Numbered from the stretch's first letter, positions 24,206-33,079 are shown. The stretch: DNA of 40,460 nucleotides from an uncultured Bacillota bacterium (GCA_958448635.1 CAUDEQ010000013.1:1-40460); one strand, 5' to 3'. Notes: generated by a model not told the origin, from the sequence alone. Made by a program: numbers and translations.

Positions 24206-25552
24206 ATGAGCTTACTTGAAGGAAAGAAATACAACATAATAACCTTTGGGTGTCAGATGAACGAGCATGACTCGGAGACCATAGCGGGAATGCTTCAGGA
24301 AAAGGGCTGCACAGCGGTGGAGGACAGGAGGGACTCCGACATTACCGTGATAAATACATGCAGCATAAGGGAAAATGCCGACAAGCGCTTCTTCGGAACG
24401 CTGGGACAGCTGAAAAAGATAAAGGAAAAGAATCCTGAATATATAGCATGCGTATGCGGCTGCATGATGCAGCAACAGCATGTGATTGATACCATAAAGT
24501 CAAAATATCCGTGGGTCGACATAATATTTGGCACTCACAATATAGACAGCTTTCCCGATTTGCTGGAAAAAGTATACATGGAAAAGCAGAAGGTGATGGA
24601 AATACTAGATGACAGAGATGACATCGTGGAGGGCCTTCCTGCAAAACGTCTTTTCAGACATAAGTCATTTGTGAACATCATGTATGGGTGCAATAATTTC
24701 TGTACATACTGTATAGTGCCGTATACCAGGGGAAGGGAAAAGAGCAGAAGACCTGAGGACATACTGGATGAGGTCAGAAGGCTGGTGGCTGATGATGTCA
24801 AAGAGGTGACGCTGCTGGGCCAGAATGTCAATTCATACAGAGGCGTATCTGACAAAGAGGGAAGGGAATGGGATTTTGCCGACCTCATATATGCCTTGAA
24901 TGAGATAGAGGGGCTTGAGCGCATACGATTCATGACATCGCATCCAAAGGATCTTTCCGATAAGCTGATACAGGCATTCATCGACTGCGACAAGCTGTGC
25001 AACTACATTCATCTGCCTGTTCAGGCAGGAAGCAGCAGGGTGTTAAAGAGAATGAACAGGAAGTACGACAGGGACGGCTATCTGGAGCTGGTCAGAAAGC
25101 TCAGGGCAGCAGTTCCCGGAATCACCATGAGCACAGACATCATCGTGGGCTTTCCGGGAGAGACCGAGGAGGACTTCCGGCAGACCATGTCTCTTGTCAG
25201 AGAGGTGGGATACGATTCTGCATTTACATTCCTCTATTCCATGAGGCAGGGAACTCCGGCAGCAGAGTATGAGGATCAGATTCCGGAGGATATAAAGCAT
25301 CAGAGATTCAACCGTCTGGTGGATGCAGTCAATGAGTGCAGTGCTGCCAGAAATGCCGCTTATGTGGGAAAGATTGAGAAGGTGCTGGTGGAGGGCTTCA
25401 GCAAGAAGAACGATAAAACCCTTACAGGGAGAACAGAAGGCTTCAAGCTGGTGGACTTCGAAGGCGACGAGTCTCTCATCGGCCGGATGGTGGATGTGGA
25501 GATAACGGAAGGCAAGACCTTCAGCCTTACAGGAAGACTCGTGAAAAAATAA
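24206..25552 (+). CDS. miaB: tRNA-2-methylthio-N6-dimethylallyladenosine synthase MiaB
   Basis: A radical SAM methylthiotransferase that converts i6A37 to ms2i6A37 in tRNAs reading UNN codons. The 448 residues have an N-terminal UPF0004 domain with auxiliary cluster ligands Cys16, Cys52 and Cys86, a radical SAM domain with CNNFCTYC (Cys162, 166, 169), and a C-terminal TRAM domain (about 385-448). It starts 26 nt after gpsA. The common miaB-mutS-mutL order is not seen; spoIVA follows instead. Confidence 0.96.
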   Translation: MSLLEGKKYNIITFGCQMNEHDSETIAGMLQEKGCTAVEDRRDSDITVINTCSIRENADKRFFGTLGQLKKIKEKNPEYIACVCGCMMQQQHVIDTIKSKYPWVDIIFGTHNIDSFPDLLEKVYMEKQKVMEILDDRDDIVEGLPAKRLFRHKSFVNIMYGCNNFCTYCIVPYTRGREKSRRPEDILDEVRRLVADDVKEVTLLGQNVNSYRGVSDKEGREWDFADLIYALNEIEGLERIRFMTSHPKDLSDKLIQAFIDCDKLCNYIHLPVQAGSSRVLKRMNRKYDRDGYLELVRKLRAAVPGITMSTDIIVGFPGETEEDFRQTMSLVREVGYDSAFTFLYSMRQGTPAAEYEDQIPEDIKHQRFNRLVDAVNECSAARNAAYVGKIEKVLVEGFSKKNDKTLTGRTEGFKLVDFEGDESLIGRMVDVEITEGKTFSLTGRLVKK

Positions 25553-25600
25553 TCTCAACAGGAGTGTTAAATAAGAATAAATACAGACCTTTCCAAATAT

Positions 25601-25618
25601 ACTGTAGTGATTTACAGT
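25601..25618. promoter_or_regulatory. Small inverted repeat upstream of spoIVA
   Basis: ACTGTA (25601-25606) and TACAGT (25613-25618) form a perfect 6-bp dyad 9 nt before the GGGGAGG ribosome site of spoIVA. It could be an operator or a leader hairpin. spoIVA is under SigE in Bacillus, but no convincing SigE promoter was found in the 90-nt gap. Confidence 0.35.
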
Positions 25619-25642
25619 CAAGTACATGGGGAGGTTTTTATT

Positions 25643-27163
25643 TTGGAAAGCATGAACATATATGAAAATATAGCCAGGCGAACAGGCGGCGACATCTATA
25701 TGGGAGTAGTGGGCCCCGTGAGAGCAGGAAAATCCACATTTATCAAGAGATTCATGGATCTGATGGTGCTCCCCAATGTGAAGGATGTATACGAGAAGCA
25801 GCGGATTATGGACGAAATGCCGCAGAGCGGAAGCGGAAGAACCATAACCACGACGGAGCCTAAGTTCATACCGGCCGAGGCGGTGACGCTGGAGCTGCCG
25901 GCAGATGATGTGACAGAGGCATCGGGAACGATGATGGCTTCCGGTGAATTATGGCTCAAGGTGAGACTGGTAGACTGCGTAGGCTATATGGTTCCAGGGG
26001 CTCTGGGCAGCACGGAGGATGGCGAAGCCAGGATGGTGGCAACGCCGTGGAGCGAGGAAAAGCTGCCGTTTCAGGAGGCGGCTGAAATCGGAACCGATAA
26101 GGTGATAAGGGAGCATTCCACCGTAGGTATAGTGGTTACTGCCGACGGAACGATAGGAACCATGGCGGCAGATGACTACGGTGATGCGGAAGAGAAGGTC
26201 ATAAGACAGCTATGCCAGCTCCACAAGCCCTTTGTGGTTATAATGAATTCCACTGATCCGCAGGGAGGAGAAGCACGCAGGCGTGCCGGCGTGCTGTCGG
26301 AGAAATTCGGCGTTCCTGTCATAAGGATGGACTGCGCCAGGGCATCGGAAGCAGAGATGGCGGGACTTATGAACGAGCTTCTGGGACGGTTCCCTGTCAG
26401 AGAGGTGGCATTTACAGTTCCCGGCTATGTAGAAAGTCTTGACCCTGAGCATTGGCTCAAGAGAGAGCTGATAGAGAATATAAGATACTGGTCACATAGC
26501 TTTGAGACCGTAGACGATATCAGATCGGCAGCCTCGTCGCTGGCAGACGGGGAGCTGATAAAGAGCGCAGATATAAGAAGCATAGATATGGGAACGGGAG
26601 AGGTTGAGGTTCGCATAGATATGGCTCACGAGCTTTACTATAGCGTTATTACAGAGCTGATGGGAGAAAAGGTGGAGAACGATTATCAGTTCTTTGGGAT
26701 GATCAGGGAATTCGCCGAAGCCAAGAGAGCATACGATAAGCTGAGGGGCGCCATGGAGCAGGTGGAAAGCTGCGGCTACGGTATAGTGGACCCTAAGCTC
26801 AGCGAAATGGTGCTGGAGGAGCCGGAGGTGTTCAGGCAGGGAAGCAAGTACGGCGTCAAGATCAGAGCCAAGGCGCCTACTCTTCACATCATTAAGACTG
26901 ATATAACCACTGAGGTTTCACCTGTGGTGGGCAGCGAGAAGCAGTCGGAGGATCTGGTGGCCAGCCTCAAGGCGGAGATGACAGATTCGCCCAATGGAAT
27001 ATGGGATACCAATATTTTCGGAAAATCGCTGCAGGAAATGGTGTCTGAGCAGATGGGCAGCAAGATAGCTGCGGTGCCTGACAATATCAGAGGGAAGATG
27101 CAGAAATCTCTGCAGAAGATAAGCGACGAGGGAAAGGAGTACTTCATCTGTATAGTTTTGTAG
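25643..27163 (+). CDS. spoIVA: Stage IV sporulation protein A (spore coat basement ATPase)
   Basis: SpoIVA binds the forespore surface and polymerises with ATP to form the base on which the coat assembles. The 506 residues have a P-loop in GPVRAGKST (24-32), TTEPKF, VDCVGYMVPGALG, TPWSEEKLPFQEAAEIGT and EHSTVGIVVTADGTI, and a C-terminal region ending in YFICIVL, typical of the membrane-targeting tail. I chose TTG 25643: GGGGAGG ends 8 nt before it, and the resulting MESMNIYENIARRTGGDIY start lines up residue for residue with the Bacillus protein. It is the clearest proof that the organism, or its recent ancestor, forms endospores. Confidence 0.97.
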   Translation: MESMNIYENIARRTGGDIYMGVVGPVRAGKSTFIKRFMDLMVLPNVKDVYEKQRIMDEMPQSGSGRTITTTEPKFIPAEAVTLELPADDVTEASGTMMASGELWLKVRLVDCVGYMVPGALGSTEDGEARMVATPWSEEKLPFQEAAEIGTDKVIREHSTVGIVVTADGTIGTMAADDYGDAEEKVIRQLCQLHKPFVVIMNSTDPQGGEARRRAGVLSEKFGVPVIRMDCARASEAEMAGLMNELLGRFPVREVAFTVPGYVESLDPEHWLKRELIENIRYWSHSFETVDDIRSAASSLADGELIKSADIRSIDMGTGEVEVRIDMAHELYYSVITELMGEKVENDYQFFGMIREFAEAKRAYDKLRGAMEQVESCGYGIVDPKLSEMVLEEPEVFRQGSKYGVKIRAKAPTLHIIKTDITTEVSPVVGSEKQSEDLVASLKAEMTDSPNGIWDTNIFGKSLQEMVSEQMGSKIAAVPDNIRGKMQKSLQKISDEGKEYFICIVL

Positions 27164-27173
27164 CAATATGGAT

Positions 27174-27202
27174 TAGTAATGATGTAAAAAACGGTATATA
27201 AT
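27174..27202 (+). promoter_or_regulatory. Promoter of the MFS transporter gene
   Basis: TTAGTA (27174-27179) stands 17 bp before TATAAT (27197-27202). The ATG at 27209 is 6 nt past the -10, so the expected start point coincides with the start codon, implying a leaderless message or a downstream translation start. Confidence 0.5.
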
Positions 27203-27208
27203 AACTGT

Positions 27209-28654
27209 ATGAACAACAAAGACGAAAATACACATATGAAAAACAACCTGGAAAACACACATGTGAATATCAAAGACAAAAACACATCCGAGCAGAATAT
27301 CGTAATACTGGTGGTGATAATCACGGCGTTCATCACTACCTTCACCGGCAGCGCCCTGAATCTTTCCATACCTGATATAGGAGAGCAGTTCGGCGTCAGC
27401 GCCAACTTTGTGGGCTGGCTGGTGACGGGGTATACTCTGGCGGTGGCGGCGTTTTCCGTGCCTATAGGAAGGGTGGCGGATATAACGTGCAGAAAGACGG
27501 TTCTTGTGACAGGTCTGGTGATTTTCGTGGCCTGCTGCATAGCAGCCGTTTTTGCCGTGTCCATGGTGATGCTCCTAATGGTCAGGATAATACAGGGAAT
27601 AGGCGCTGCCATGATATTCAGCACCAACACGGCTATTCTCGTCAGCTGCTTTCCTGCCGACATGAGGGGAAGGGTGCTGGGATATTCCATAGCGGCGACA
27701 TATACGGGCCTTTCGGCAGGTCCTGTGATAGGCGGCTTTCTCAACCATAATCTGGGATGGAAGTCGATCTTCATTCTTACAGGCGTTCTGGGAGCAGTGG
27801 CACTGGCAGCAGCAGTTTTAAAGCTGCCGGCCGACAGGACGGAAAGCAGCGGAAGATCTCCCGATGCGGCGGGCAACATTATATTCATAGCCTTCATCAT
27901 CATGGTGATGTACGGCTTGTCGGAACTGGGAAGCGGAGCTGCGAACGATGTGATCATCGCCGTCATACTGACTGCAGCCGGCCTTTTGCTGGGAGTTCTG
28001 TTTGTGAGACATGAGCTTAAGAGCGATGATCCTGCGGTGGATGTGAGATTGTTTGGAAAGAATGCGGGATATGCCTTTTCAAACTTGTCGGCGCTGCTGA
28101 ACTACAGTGCGACCTTTGCAATAAGCTATCTGATATCCATATACTTGCAGGTGGTAATGGGGTATTCATCACAGACTGCCGGGCTGATAATGATATTTCA
28201 GCCTATAGTGATGGCTGTATTGTCTCCGGCGGCCGGCAGGCTTTCAGACAGGCTGTCGCCCTTCAAGATGTCATCTGCCGGAATGGGGCTGTGCGCATTG
28301 GGCTCAGGAATATTCATATTCATAGGACAGGATACGGGGTTGGCTGTGATAATTGTGGCTCTGCTGATAACGGGACTGGGGTTCTCACTGTTTTCATCGC
28401 CCAACACCAATGCGGTGATGTCCTGCGTCGATAAGGAAGACTACGGTGTAGCCTCCTCCATACTGGCCACCATGAGATCTATAGGACATACTCTCAGCAT
28501 GGTAATAGTCACCATCATTGTGAGTCGGTACATGGGGGACATGCCGCTGACAGGTGCAGATCCACAGACGCTGGTTTCGGTCATCAATACGTCATTTATC
28601 ATATTCACCGTCATTTGCGGGGCAGGAGTATTCATATCGCTTAAGAGAAAATGA
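27209..28654 (+). CDS. MFS transporter, 14-TM drug:H+ antiporter (DHA2) type
   Basis: A 481-residue inner-membrane transporter with about 14 hydrophobic segments, the count of the DHA2 branch that exports drugs and other small molecules using the proton gradient. The loop 2-3 motif reads GRVADITCRK and the motif C-like GLSAGPVIGG follows in TM5. The first 30 residues are hydrophilic with an imperfect internal repeat (ENTHMKNN / ENTHVNIK). No ribosome binding site precedes ATG 27209, and ATG 27236 or GTG 27260 are alternatives. The substrate cannot be told. It follows spoIVA by 45 nt but has its own promoter. Confidence 0.85.
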   Translation: MNNKDENTHMKNNLENTHVNIKDKNTSEQNIVILVVIITAFITTFTGSALNLSIPDIGEQFGVSANFVGWLVTGYTLAVAAFSVPIGRVADITCRKTVLVTGLVIFVACCIAAVFAVSMVMLLMVRIIQGIGAAMIFSTNTAILVSCFPADMRGRVLGYSIAATYTGLSAGPVIGGFLNHNLGWKSIFILTGVLGAVALAAAVLKLPADRTESSGRSPDAAGNIIFIAFIIMVMYGLSELGSGAANDVIIAVILTAAGLLLGVLFVRHELKSDDPAVDVRLFGKNAGYAFSNLSALLNYSATFAISYLISIYLQVVMGYSSQTAGLIMIFQPIVMAVLSPAAGRLSDRLSPFKMSSAGMGLCALGSGIFIFIGQDTGLAVIIVALLITGLGFSLFSSPNTNAVMSCVDKEDYGVASSILATMRSIGHTLSMVIVTIIVSRYMGDMPLTGADPQTLVSVINTSFIIFTVICGAGVFISLKRK

Positions 28655-28727
28655 TCTGCACTTTTCTTTTGATATGGGAAAGATGTGATGCGAGGAATTT
28701 CACAGTCATATTTTAGTACATTCCTTG

Positions 28728-29981
28728 TTACGGCGTATCCGGAAAGCTTCCGGAGCTGCGGTTTCCTGACAGATATGAACGGAGGTACATCTTCTCGCCT
28801 TCATGGTGAAAGCTGAAGCCGATGTTGGAGCCTGAGCTGGTGGTATATCCGCAGTCCTCCCAGTCGATGAATGAATCTCCCATGGATGAAAGAAAATAAG
28901 GCAGGCTGAAATTGTTTTCAGAGCATGTGGGATATTCTCTGAGGAGATTTTCCATTGACTTCCTTCCGTTTTCAAAATAAAAGTAGGTGCCCAGCTTGAG
29001 GGCATCTTTTTTCATGTAAAGCGCCAGCTCGTCGTAAAGAAATGTGTCGTGATAGAAATTATGCTCGTTTACGGCGAAGTAATCTATGTTGAGATCCACG
29101 CAGCCGGGATTCAGAGGGAGTCTTGTGCTGCTGTCTCCGATGAAGAGTATGTCGAGACCGCAGCCCTGCCTTTCCATAAGGGACTTGTACATGGATAGCA
29201 TTTCGGGATATTTATCCACGACTATATAACGCCCTGCCGGATCCAGGTGCTGCTGGTTGTTATGCATGAAAAACCATGCGTTTATGTACGTTTCCAGTAC
29301 GACCTTGCCGGAAAGCTCCATGGAGCTGAGCTTTTCGCTCATCCAGTTGTAGGAACGCTGAAACAGACTGATGAGGGCAGGAGGCAGGTCCTTGTACAGC
29401 TTGCGCTCCAGATCAGGCGTATCATATCTGTCCTTGTTTTTATTTGGTGTAAGCAGGATGCCGTTATCGATGGCGGCCGCATAGCCGCAGGAGCATTTCA
29501 GGCTGCCGTGGAATATGTATCTCATGTCCATGGAGACGTCCTCCAGAGCGAAGCTGCCTCCGCATTCAGGACAGCACAGCAGCCCCAGCATGCTGACAGG
29601 CACTCCTGCAGATGCGGTGCTTTCGGGAAGCATTGCGTTCAGCTGTGATATCTTCCTTTCCAACGCAGATATGTTCTGCTCCATGCGGCGCTTTTCCACC
29701 TTAAGCTGATTCAGCTTCGTATTATATATTTTTCTCAGATCTTCGATATCCTGACTTACTGCCAGACCTGAGATCCTGTAGAGCGACAGGACCTTATGGA
29801 TCTCCTTCAGCGAGAAATTCATCTCCTTCAGCTCAAGGATCAGCTCAAGATCGCTGAGAGTCTGCTGATCGAATACATACTGACCTCCCGGCCTCTGTGG
29901 AACGAGAAGCCCGTAGTTTATATAGTAGTATATATTGTCCACCGAAATACCGTATTTTTTCGAAACCTGACCTATCCTCAA
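28728..29981 (-). CDS. MerR-type regulator fused to a zinc ribbon and degenerate methyltransferase domain
   Basis: A 417-residue protein of unusual build. Residues 1-70 are a MerR winged helix (MRIGQVSKKYGIS, YYYINYGLL), followed by a dimerising coiled coil (76-118), a zinc ribbon like that of RlmA/Trm112 proteins (Cys137, Cys140, Cys163, Cys165), and a C-terminal Rossmann region (224-417) arranged like a class I methyltransferase. Its SAM-binding motif reads GKVVLETYIN rather than VLDxGxGxG, so catalysis is doubtful; it may sense a ligand. TTG 29981 is the likely start: AAAGGAG lies 9 nt upstream and the standard MerR beginning results. ATG 30032 would add 17 residues. It diverges from hisD around a 24-bp palindrome. 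Confidence 0.8.
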   Translation of the reverse strand: MRIGQVSKKYGISVDNIYYYINYGLLVPQRPGGQYVFDQQTLSDLELILELKEMNFSLKEIHKVLSLYRISGLAVSQDIEDLRKIYNTKLNQLKVEKRRMEQNISALERKISQLNAMLPESTASAGVPVSMLGLLCCPECGGSFALEDVSMDMRYIFHGSLKCSCGYAAAIDNGILLTPNKNKDRYDTPDLERKLYKDLPPALISLFQRSYNWMSEKLSSMELSGKVVLETYINAWFFMHNNQQHLDPAGRYIVVDKYPEMLSMYKSLMERQGCGLDILFIGDSSTRLPLNPGCVDLNIDYFAVNEHNFYHDTFLYDELALYMKKDALKLGTYFYFENGRKSMENLLREYPTCSENNFSLPYFLSSMGDSFIDWEDCGYTTSSGSNIGFSFHHEGEKMYLRSYLSGNRSSGSFPDTP

Positions 29982-30040
29982 ACCGCTGTTCTCCTTTATT
30001 ATCAATGAGTGATAAGAATTATATAATGGCATGATATCAT

Positions 30041-30064
30041 AAACCTTGAGTATACTCAAGGTTT
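30041..30064. promoter_or_regulatory. Perfect 24-bp palindrome, probable MerR-type operator
   Basis: AAACCTTGAGTA (30041-30052) is followed at once by its exact reverse complement (30053-30064). The core CCTTGAGT/ACTCAAGG resembles SoxR- and other MerR-family operators. On the minus strand it contains TTGAGT as a -35, 17 nt from TATCAT (30031-30036), so bound regulator would cover its own promoter. A 10-bp palindrome ATGATATCAT (30031-30040) abuts it. Confidence 0.7.
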
Positions 30065-30090
30065 TATTGAAAGCTCCTTGTTTTTGACAG

Positions 30091-30121
30091 TTGACAAGGA
30101 GGCAACTCAATAATGTATTAT
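30091..30121 (+). promoter_or_regulatory. Promoter of hisD with a 19-bp spacer
   Basis: TTGACA (30091-30096) stands 19 bp before TATTAT (30116-30121). A 19-bp spacer is typical of promoters activated by MerR-family proteins. A second TTGACA lies at 30084-30089, and an AGTTG/CAACT dyad (30089-30107) overlaps the -35. Confidence 0.5.
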
Positions 30122-30156
30122 CGTATTAAAGCGAAGAAGGGAGGAGAATGACAGCT

Positions 30157-31443
30157 ATGAAGATCATCAAAGGCTCCAGAAAGAGAACTGAAGCTGACAG
30201 AAGCAGGCTCAGAGATACGGTGAGCGAGATAATAGATAATGTGATGAAAAACGGGGATTATGCCCTGATGGAATACAACATGAAGTTTGACGACTGCCGC
30301 CGTGATGCGCTGAGGATATCCAGAGAAGAGATAGACGCAGCCTATGCCAAGGTGTCTGAGGCGGAGCTTGAGGATATAAAGAAGGCAGCGGCGAATATAC
30401 GCGCCTTTGCAGAAGCACAGAGAGAGACGGTGGGAGAGCTCAGGGATTTTTCTCCTTCCGAGGGAATCCGTCTGGGTCACAGAGCAATACCTGTGGACTC
30501 ATGCTGCTGCTACGTGCCGGGAGGCGGATACCCGCTGTATTCTACGGCTCTGATGCTGGGAATTCCTGCAAAGGCTGCAGGAGTCAGGCGAATTACAGCA
30601 TGCTCGCCGGTGATAAAGGGAACGACTGAGATACACCCCAAAACACTGGTGGCAATGGACGTGGCAGGGATAGATGAGATATATGCGGTGGGAGGAGCAC
30701 AGGCGATTGCGGCCTTTTCATATGGAACTGAGCAGATCAAGCCTGTAAGCCTTATCGTAGGACCCGGGAACAGTTTTGTGACGGAAGCCAAGAGACAGTG
30801 CTACGGCAAGGTGGGAATAGATTTCGTGGCCGGACCAAGCGAGGTGCTCGTGATAGCTGACGGGCAGGCGGATCCTGAGATAATAGCGGCAGATCTGCTG
30901 GCACAGTCGGAGCACGACAGGGAAGCCAAGGGTCTGGTGATCACTACGGATGAAAAGCTGGGATACGCCATAGAGGAGGCTGTAAAGGCGCAGCTTCCGA
31001 CTCTAGATACCGAGGAAATTGCGGCAGCGTCCTGGGAGGCATACGGAGAGATCCTGCTGACCGAGTCTCTTGAGGAGGCTGTGGAATATGCCAATGAATA
31101 TGCTCCGGAGCATCTGGAGGTCAACGTGGAGGAGAGCAGGACCGATGATGTAGTGGCTGCACTGAGAAACTACGGCTCGCTGTTCATCGGCGGCAATACA
31201 GCCGAGGTGTTCGGAGACTACGCATCGGGAACAAATCACACGCTGCCTACGCTGGGTGCTGCCAGATATACAGGCGGAGTATGGGTGGGAACCTTCCTGA
31301 AGATATGCACCTACCAGACCATGACGACGGAAGCCATGATGGGAATAGCACCGCTGGTTTCAGGACTGGCCAGAGGCGAAGGCCTCACCGGACATGCCAG
31401 AGCTGCGGAAATAAGAATGGAAAAAAACGGCGGCAAGGTATGA
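30157..31443 (+). CDS. hisD: Histidinol dehydrogenase family protein, stand-alone
   Basis: By family, an NAD-dependent zinc enzyme oxidising L-histidinol to histidine. The 428 residues carry all landmarks: AVGGAQAIAA, GPGNSFV, the zinc site AQSEHDREA (Gln and His) with GDYASGTNH (Asp) and LTGHARAAE (His), and the catalytic pair in APEH. No other his gene is near. It sits between a MerR regulator and an APC permease, so it may be a catabolic paralogue acting on another amino or sulfo alcohol (as HpsN does). ATG 30157 is 10 nt from GAGGAG; ATG 30148 is too close. A 22-codon open frame (31440-31508) overlaps its stop by ATGA; I cannot say whether it is translated. Confidence 0.85.
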   Translation: MKIIKGSRKRTEADRSRLRDTVSEIIDNVMKNGDYALMEYNMKFDDCRRDALRISREEIDAAYAKVSEAELEDIKKAAANIRAFAEAQRETVGELRDFSPSEGIRLGHRAIPVDSCCCYVPGGGYPLYSTALMLGIPAKAAGVRRITACSPVIKGTTEIHPKTLVAMDVAGIDEIYAVGGAQAIAAFSYGTEQIKPVSLIVGPGNSFVTEAKRQCYGKVGIDFVAGPSEVLVIADGQADPEIIAADLLAQSEHDREAKGLVITTDEKLGYAIEEAVKAQLPTLDTEEIAAASWEAYGEILLTESLEEAVEYANEYAPEHLEVNVEESRTDDVVAALRNYGSLFIGGNTAEVFGDYASGTNHTLPTLGAARYTGGVWVGTFLKICTYQTMTTEAMMGIAPLVSGLARGEGLTGHARAAEIRMEKNGGKV

Positions 31444-31580
31444 AAAATACATTGACAGCAAAATTATACAGAAAAGACGATCGCACGGTGAAGCACGATG
31501 GAGTATGATACGGCAAGCTGTTCGATGAGACGAAAACAATGACAGGAGCCTGTAATGGATTCTGCCGAGAGGAGAAAAAG

Positions 31581-33062
31581 ATGGAAAATCAACTTTTGAA
31601 AAGAAGCTTCGGAATGAGAGAAGCGGTGACCATCACTGTCGGTACGGTGGTTGGAGTAGGTCTTTTCACAACGGGAGCCAATGTAGTGGGAATGATGGGC
31701 TCATCGGTGATAATAGCGACCTTCGTTGCCATGCTGGTAAGCGTATATCCGGCGCTGCTGTACGCCGAGATGGGCGCTGCTCTTCCTTATGCCGGAGGTA
31801 CATATAAGTATGCGTCCCTGGGGATCGGCAGACCATTCGGTATGCTGGCAGGATGGAATTTTATAATATCTCTGGTGGCTGTAACAAGTGGAGAAGCGCT
31901 TGCTTTCAGCTTCTACTTTAAAACATTTATGGGCGCCATAGGTGTAGAAATAGGCGGCGGCGGAACCAGCGACATCATCATCGCATGCATAGTAATAGTT
32001 CTCTTCATGGTGCTGAGCGTGGGAGGCGTTGAGATAACAGGCCGCCTTCAGAACGGATTCATGTTTTTCTTCTGGGGCGTTGCCATCATATGGTTCATCC
32101 TCATGATACCGAATGTGGGACTGTCTAATTTTGTTCAGCTTCCTGAATACGTGGACTTTTCAGCCGGCGGCTTCATAGGCATGGTAGCGCTCATATGGTG
32201 GTGCTTTGCAGGTTTTGAAACGTGCTGCGCCATGGGCGAGGAGATAAGATATCCTCATATAAATATACCGAGAGCGCTGTTCCTTGCTCCGTTCATAGTG
32301 TTTGCGGTAAATGCCATATTCCAGTGGTTCCTGGTGGGCATAATGCCTGTAGATCAGCTGGAAACCATTTCGACTGCCGGTGCGCCTTATGCAGAGGCAA
32401 TGTCGATAGCGGGAATTCTGGGCTTCCCTCTTGTGATGCTGGCGGCAGGTATCGCCTTCGGAGGAGACTTTTCGACGCTGAACTCCAGCATATCGGTTCC
32501 GCCGAGATATCTGTTCACGATGGCGAGAGACGGAGCGATGCCTAAGATATTTGCAAGGATACATCCTAAATACAAAACGCCATACGTGGCAATAATAACG
32601 TTGGGCATACTGACGGTGCTGCTGATAGCCACCAACTCGATGATATACATAGCTTCGCTGAGCCTCTTTGCGGATCTCTTCTATTACATAATAGGAATAA
32701 TAGCCTGCGCCTTTTTAAGAAAAAGAAAGCCTGATCTGGCGAGACCGTACAGGGCGCCTGCTGTGATGATAGGAGCGCCGGTAAGTGCGATAATATATAT
32801 AATCATGCTTACCCAGCTAGATAGGGAGGCATTCTGGACAGGTGTGATATGGTGTGCAGCAGGACTTGTGATCTTCTTCATATGCCAGAAGATGTACGGC
32901 AAGAATGGTGATGAGGAAATGGCTGAACAGATAATGGAGCATGTCGATCCGCCTGAAGAAGAGAGAAAAAGGATGGACAGGGAGTTTAAGATCTGGAGAG
33001 CCATCGTATGCGTGGCAGTGATAGTTGCCATTGCCCTTTATATAGTACCGTTCATATTCTGA
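31581..33062 (+). CDS. APC-superfamily amino acid permease
   Basis: A 493-residue inner-membrane permease with about 12 hydrophobic segments. The first helix region TITVGTVVGVGLFTTGANVVG has the unwound GxG pattern of the APC fold, and WWCFAGFETCCAMGEEIRYPHINIPRAL is a standard permease loop after TM6. It probably imports an amino acid or amine with protons. GAGAGGAG lies 8 nt before ATG 31581; an ATG at 31539 lacks a site. The gene follows hisD at 137 nt, so its substrate may feed that enzyme, but this is inference. A strong terminator stands 116 nt downstream. Confidence 0.88.
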   Translation: MENQLLKRSFGMREAVTITVGTVVGVGLFTTGANVVGMMGSSVIIATFVAMLVSVYPALLYAEMGAALPYAGGTYKYASLGIGRPFGMLAGWNFIISLVAVTSGEALAFSFYFKTFMGAIGVEIGGGGTSDIIIACIVIVLFMVLSVGGVEITGRLQNGFMFFFWGVAIIWFILMIPNVGLSNFVQLPEYVDFSAGGFIGMVALIWWCFAGFETCCAMGEEIRYPHINIPRALFLAPFIVFAVNAIFQWFLVGIMPVDQLETISTAGAPYAEAMSIAGILGFPLVMLAAGIAFGGDFSTLNSSISVPPRYLFTMARDGAMPKIFARIHPKYKTPYVAIITLGILTVLLIATNSMIYIASLSLFADLFYYIIGIIACAFLRKRKPDLARPYRAPAVMIGAPVSAIIYIIMLTQLDREAFWTGVIWCAAGLVIFFICQKMYGKNGDEEMAEQIMEHVDPPEEERKRMDREFKIWRAIVCVAVIVAIALYIVPFIF

Positions 33063-33079
33063 TGGAGGTTGTGCTCCCC

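Noticed and set aside
25553..25642. SigE promoter upstream of spoIVA
   Set aside because: Sequences loosely like the -10 and -35 are present but the spacing is wrong in each pairing tried.
26884..27966. A 360-codon frame antisense to the spoIVA-MFS junction
   Set aside because: It spans two unrelated sense genes and the promoter between them, which a real gene would hardly do.
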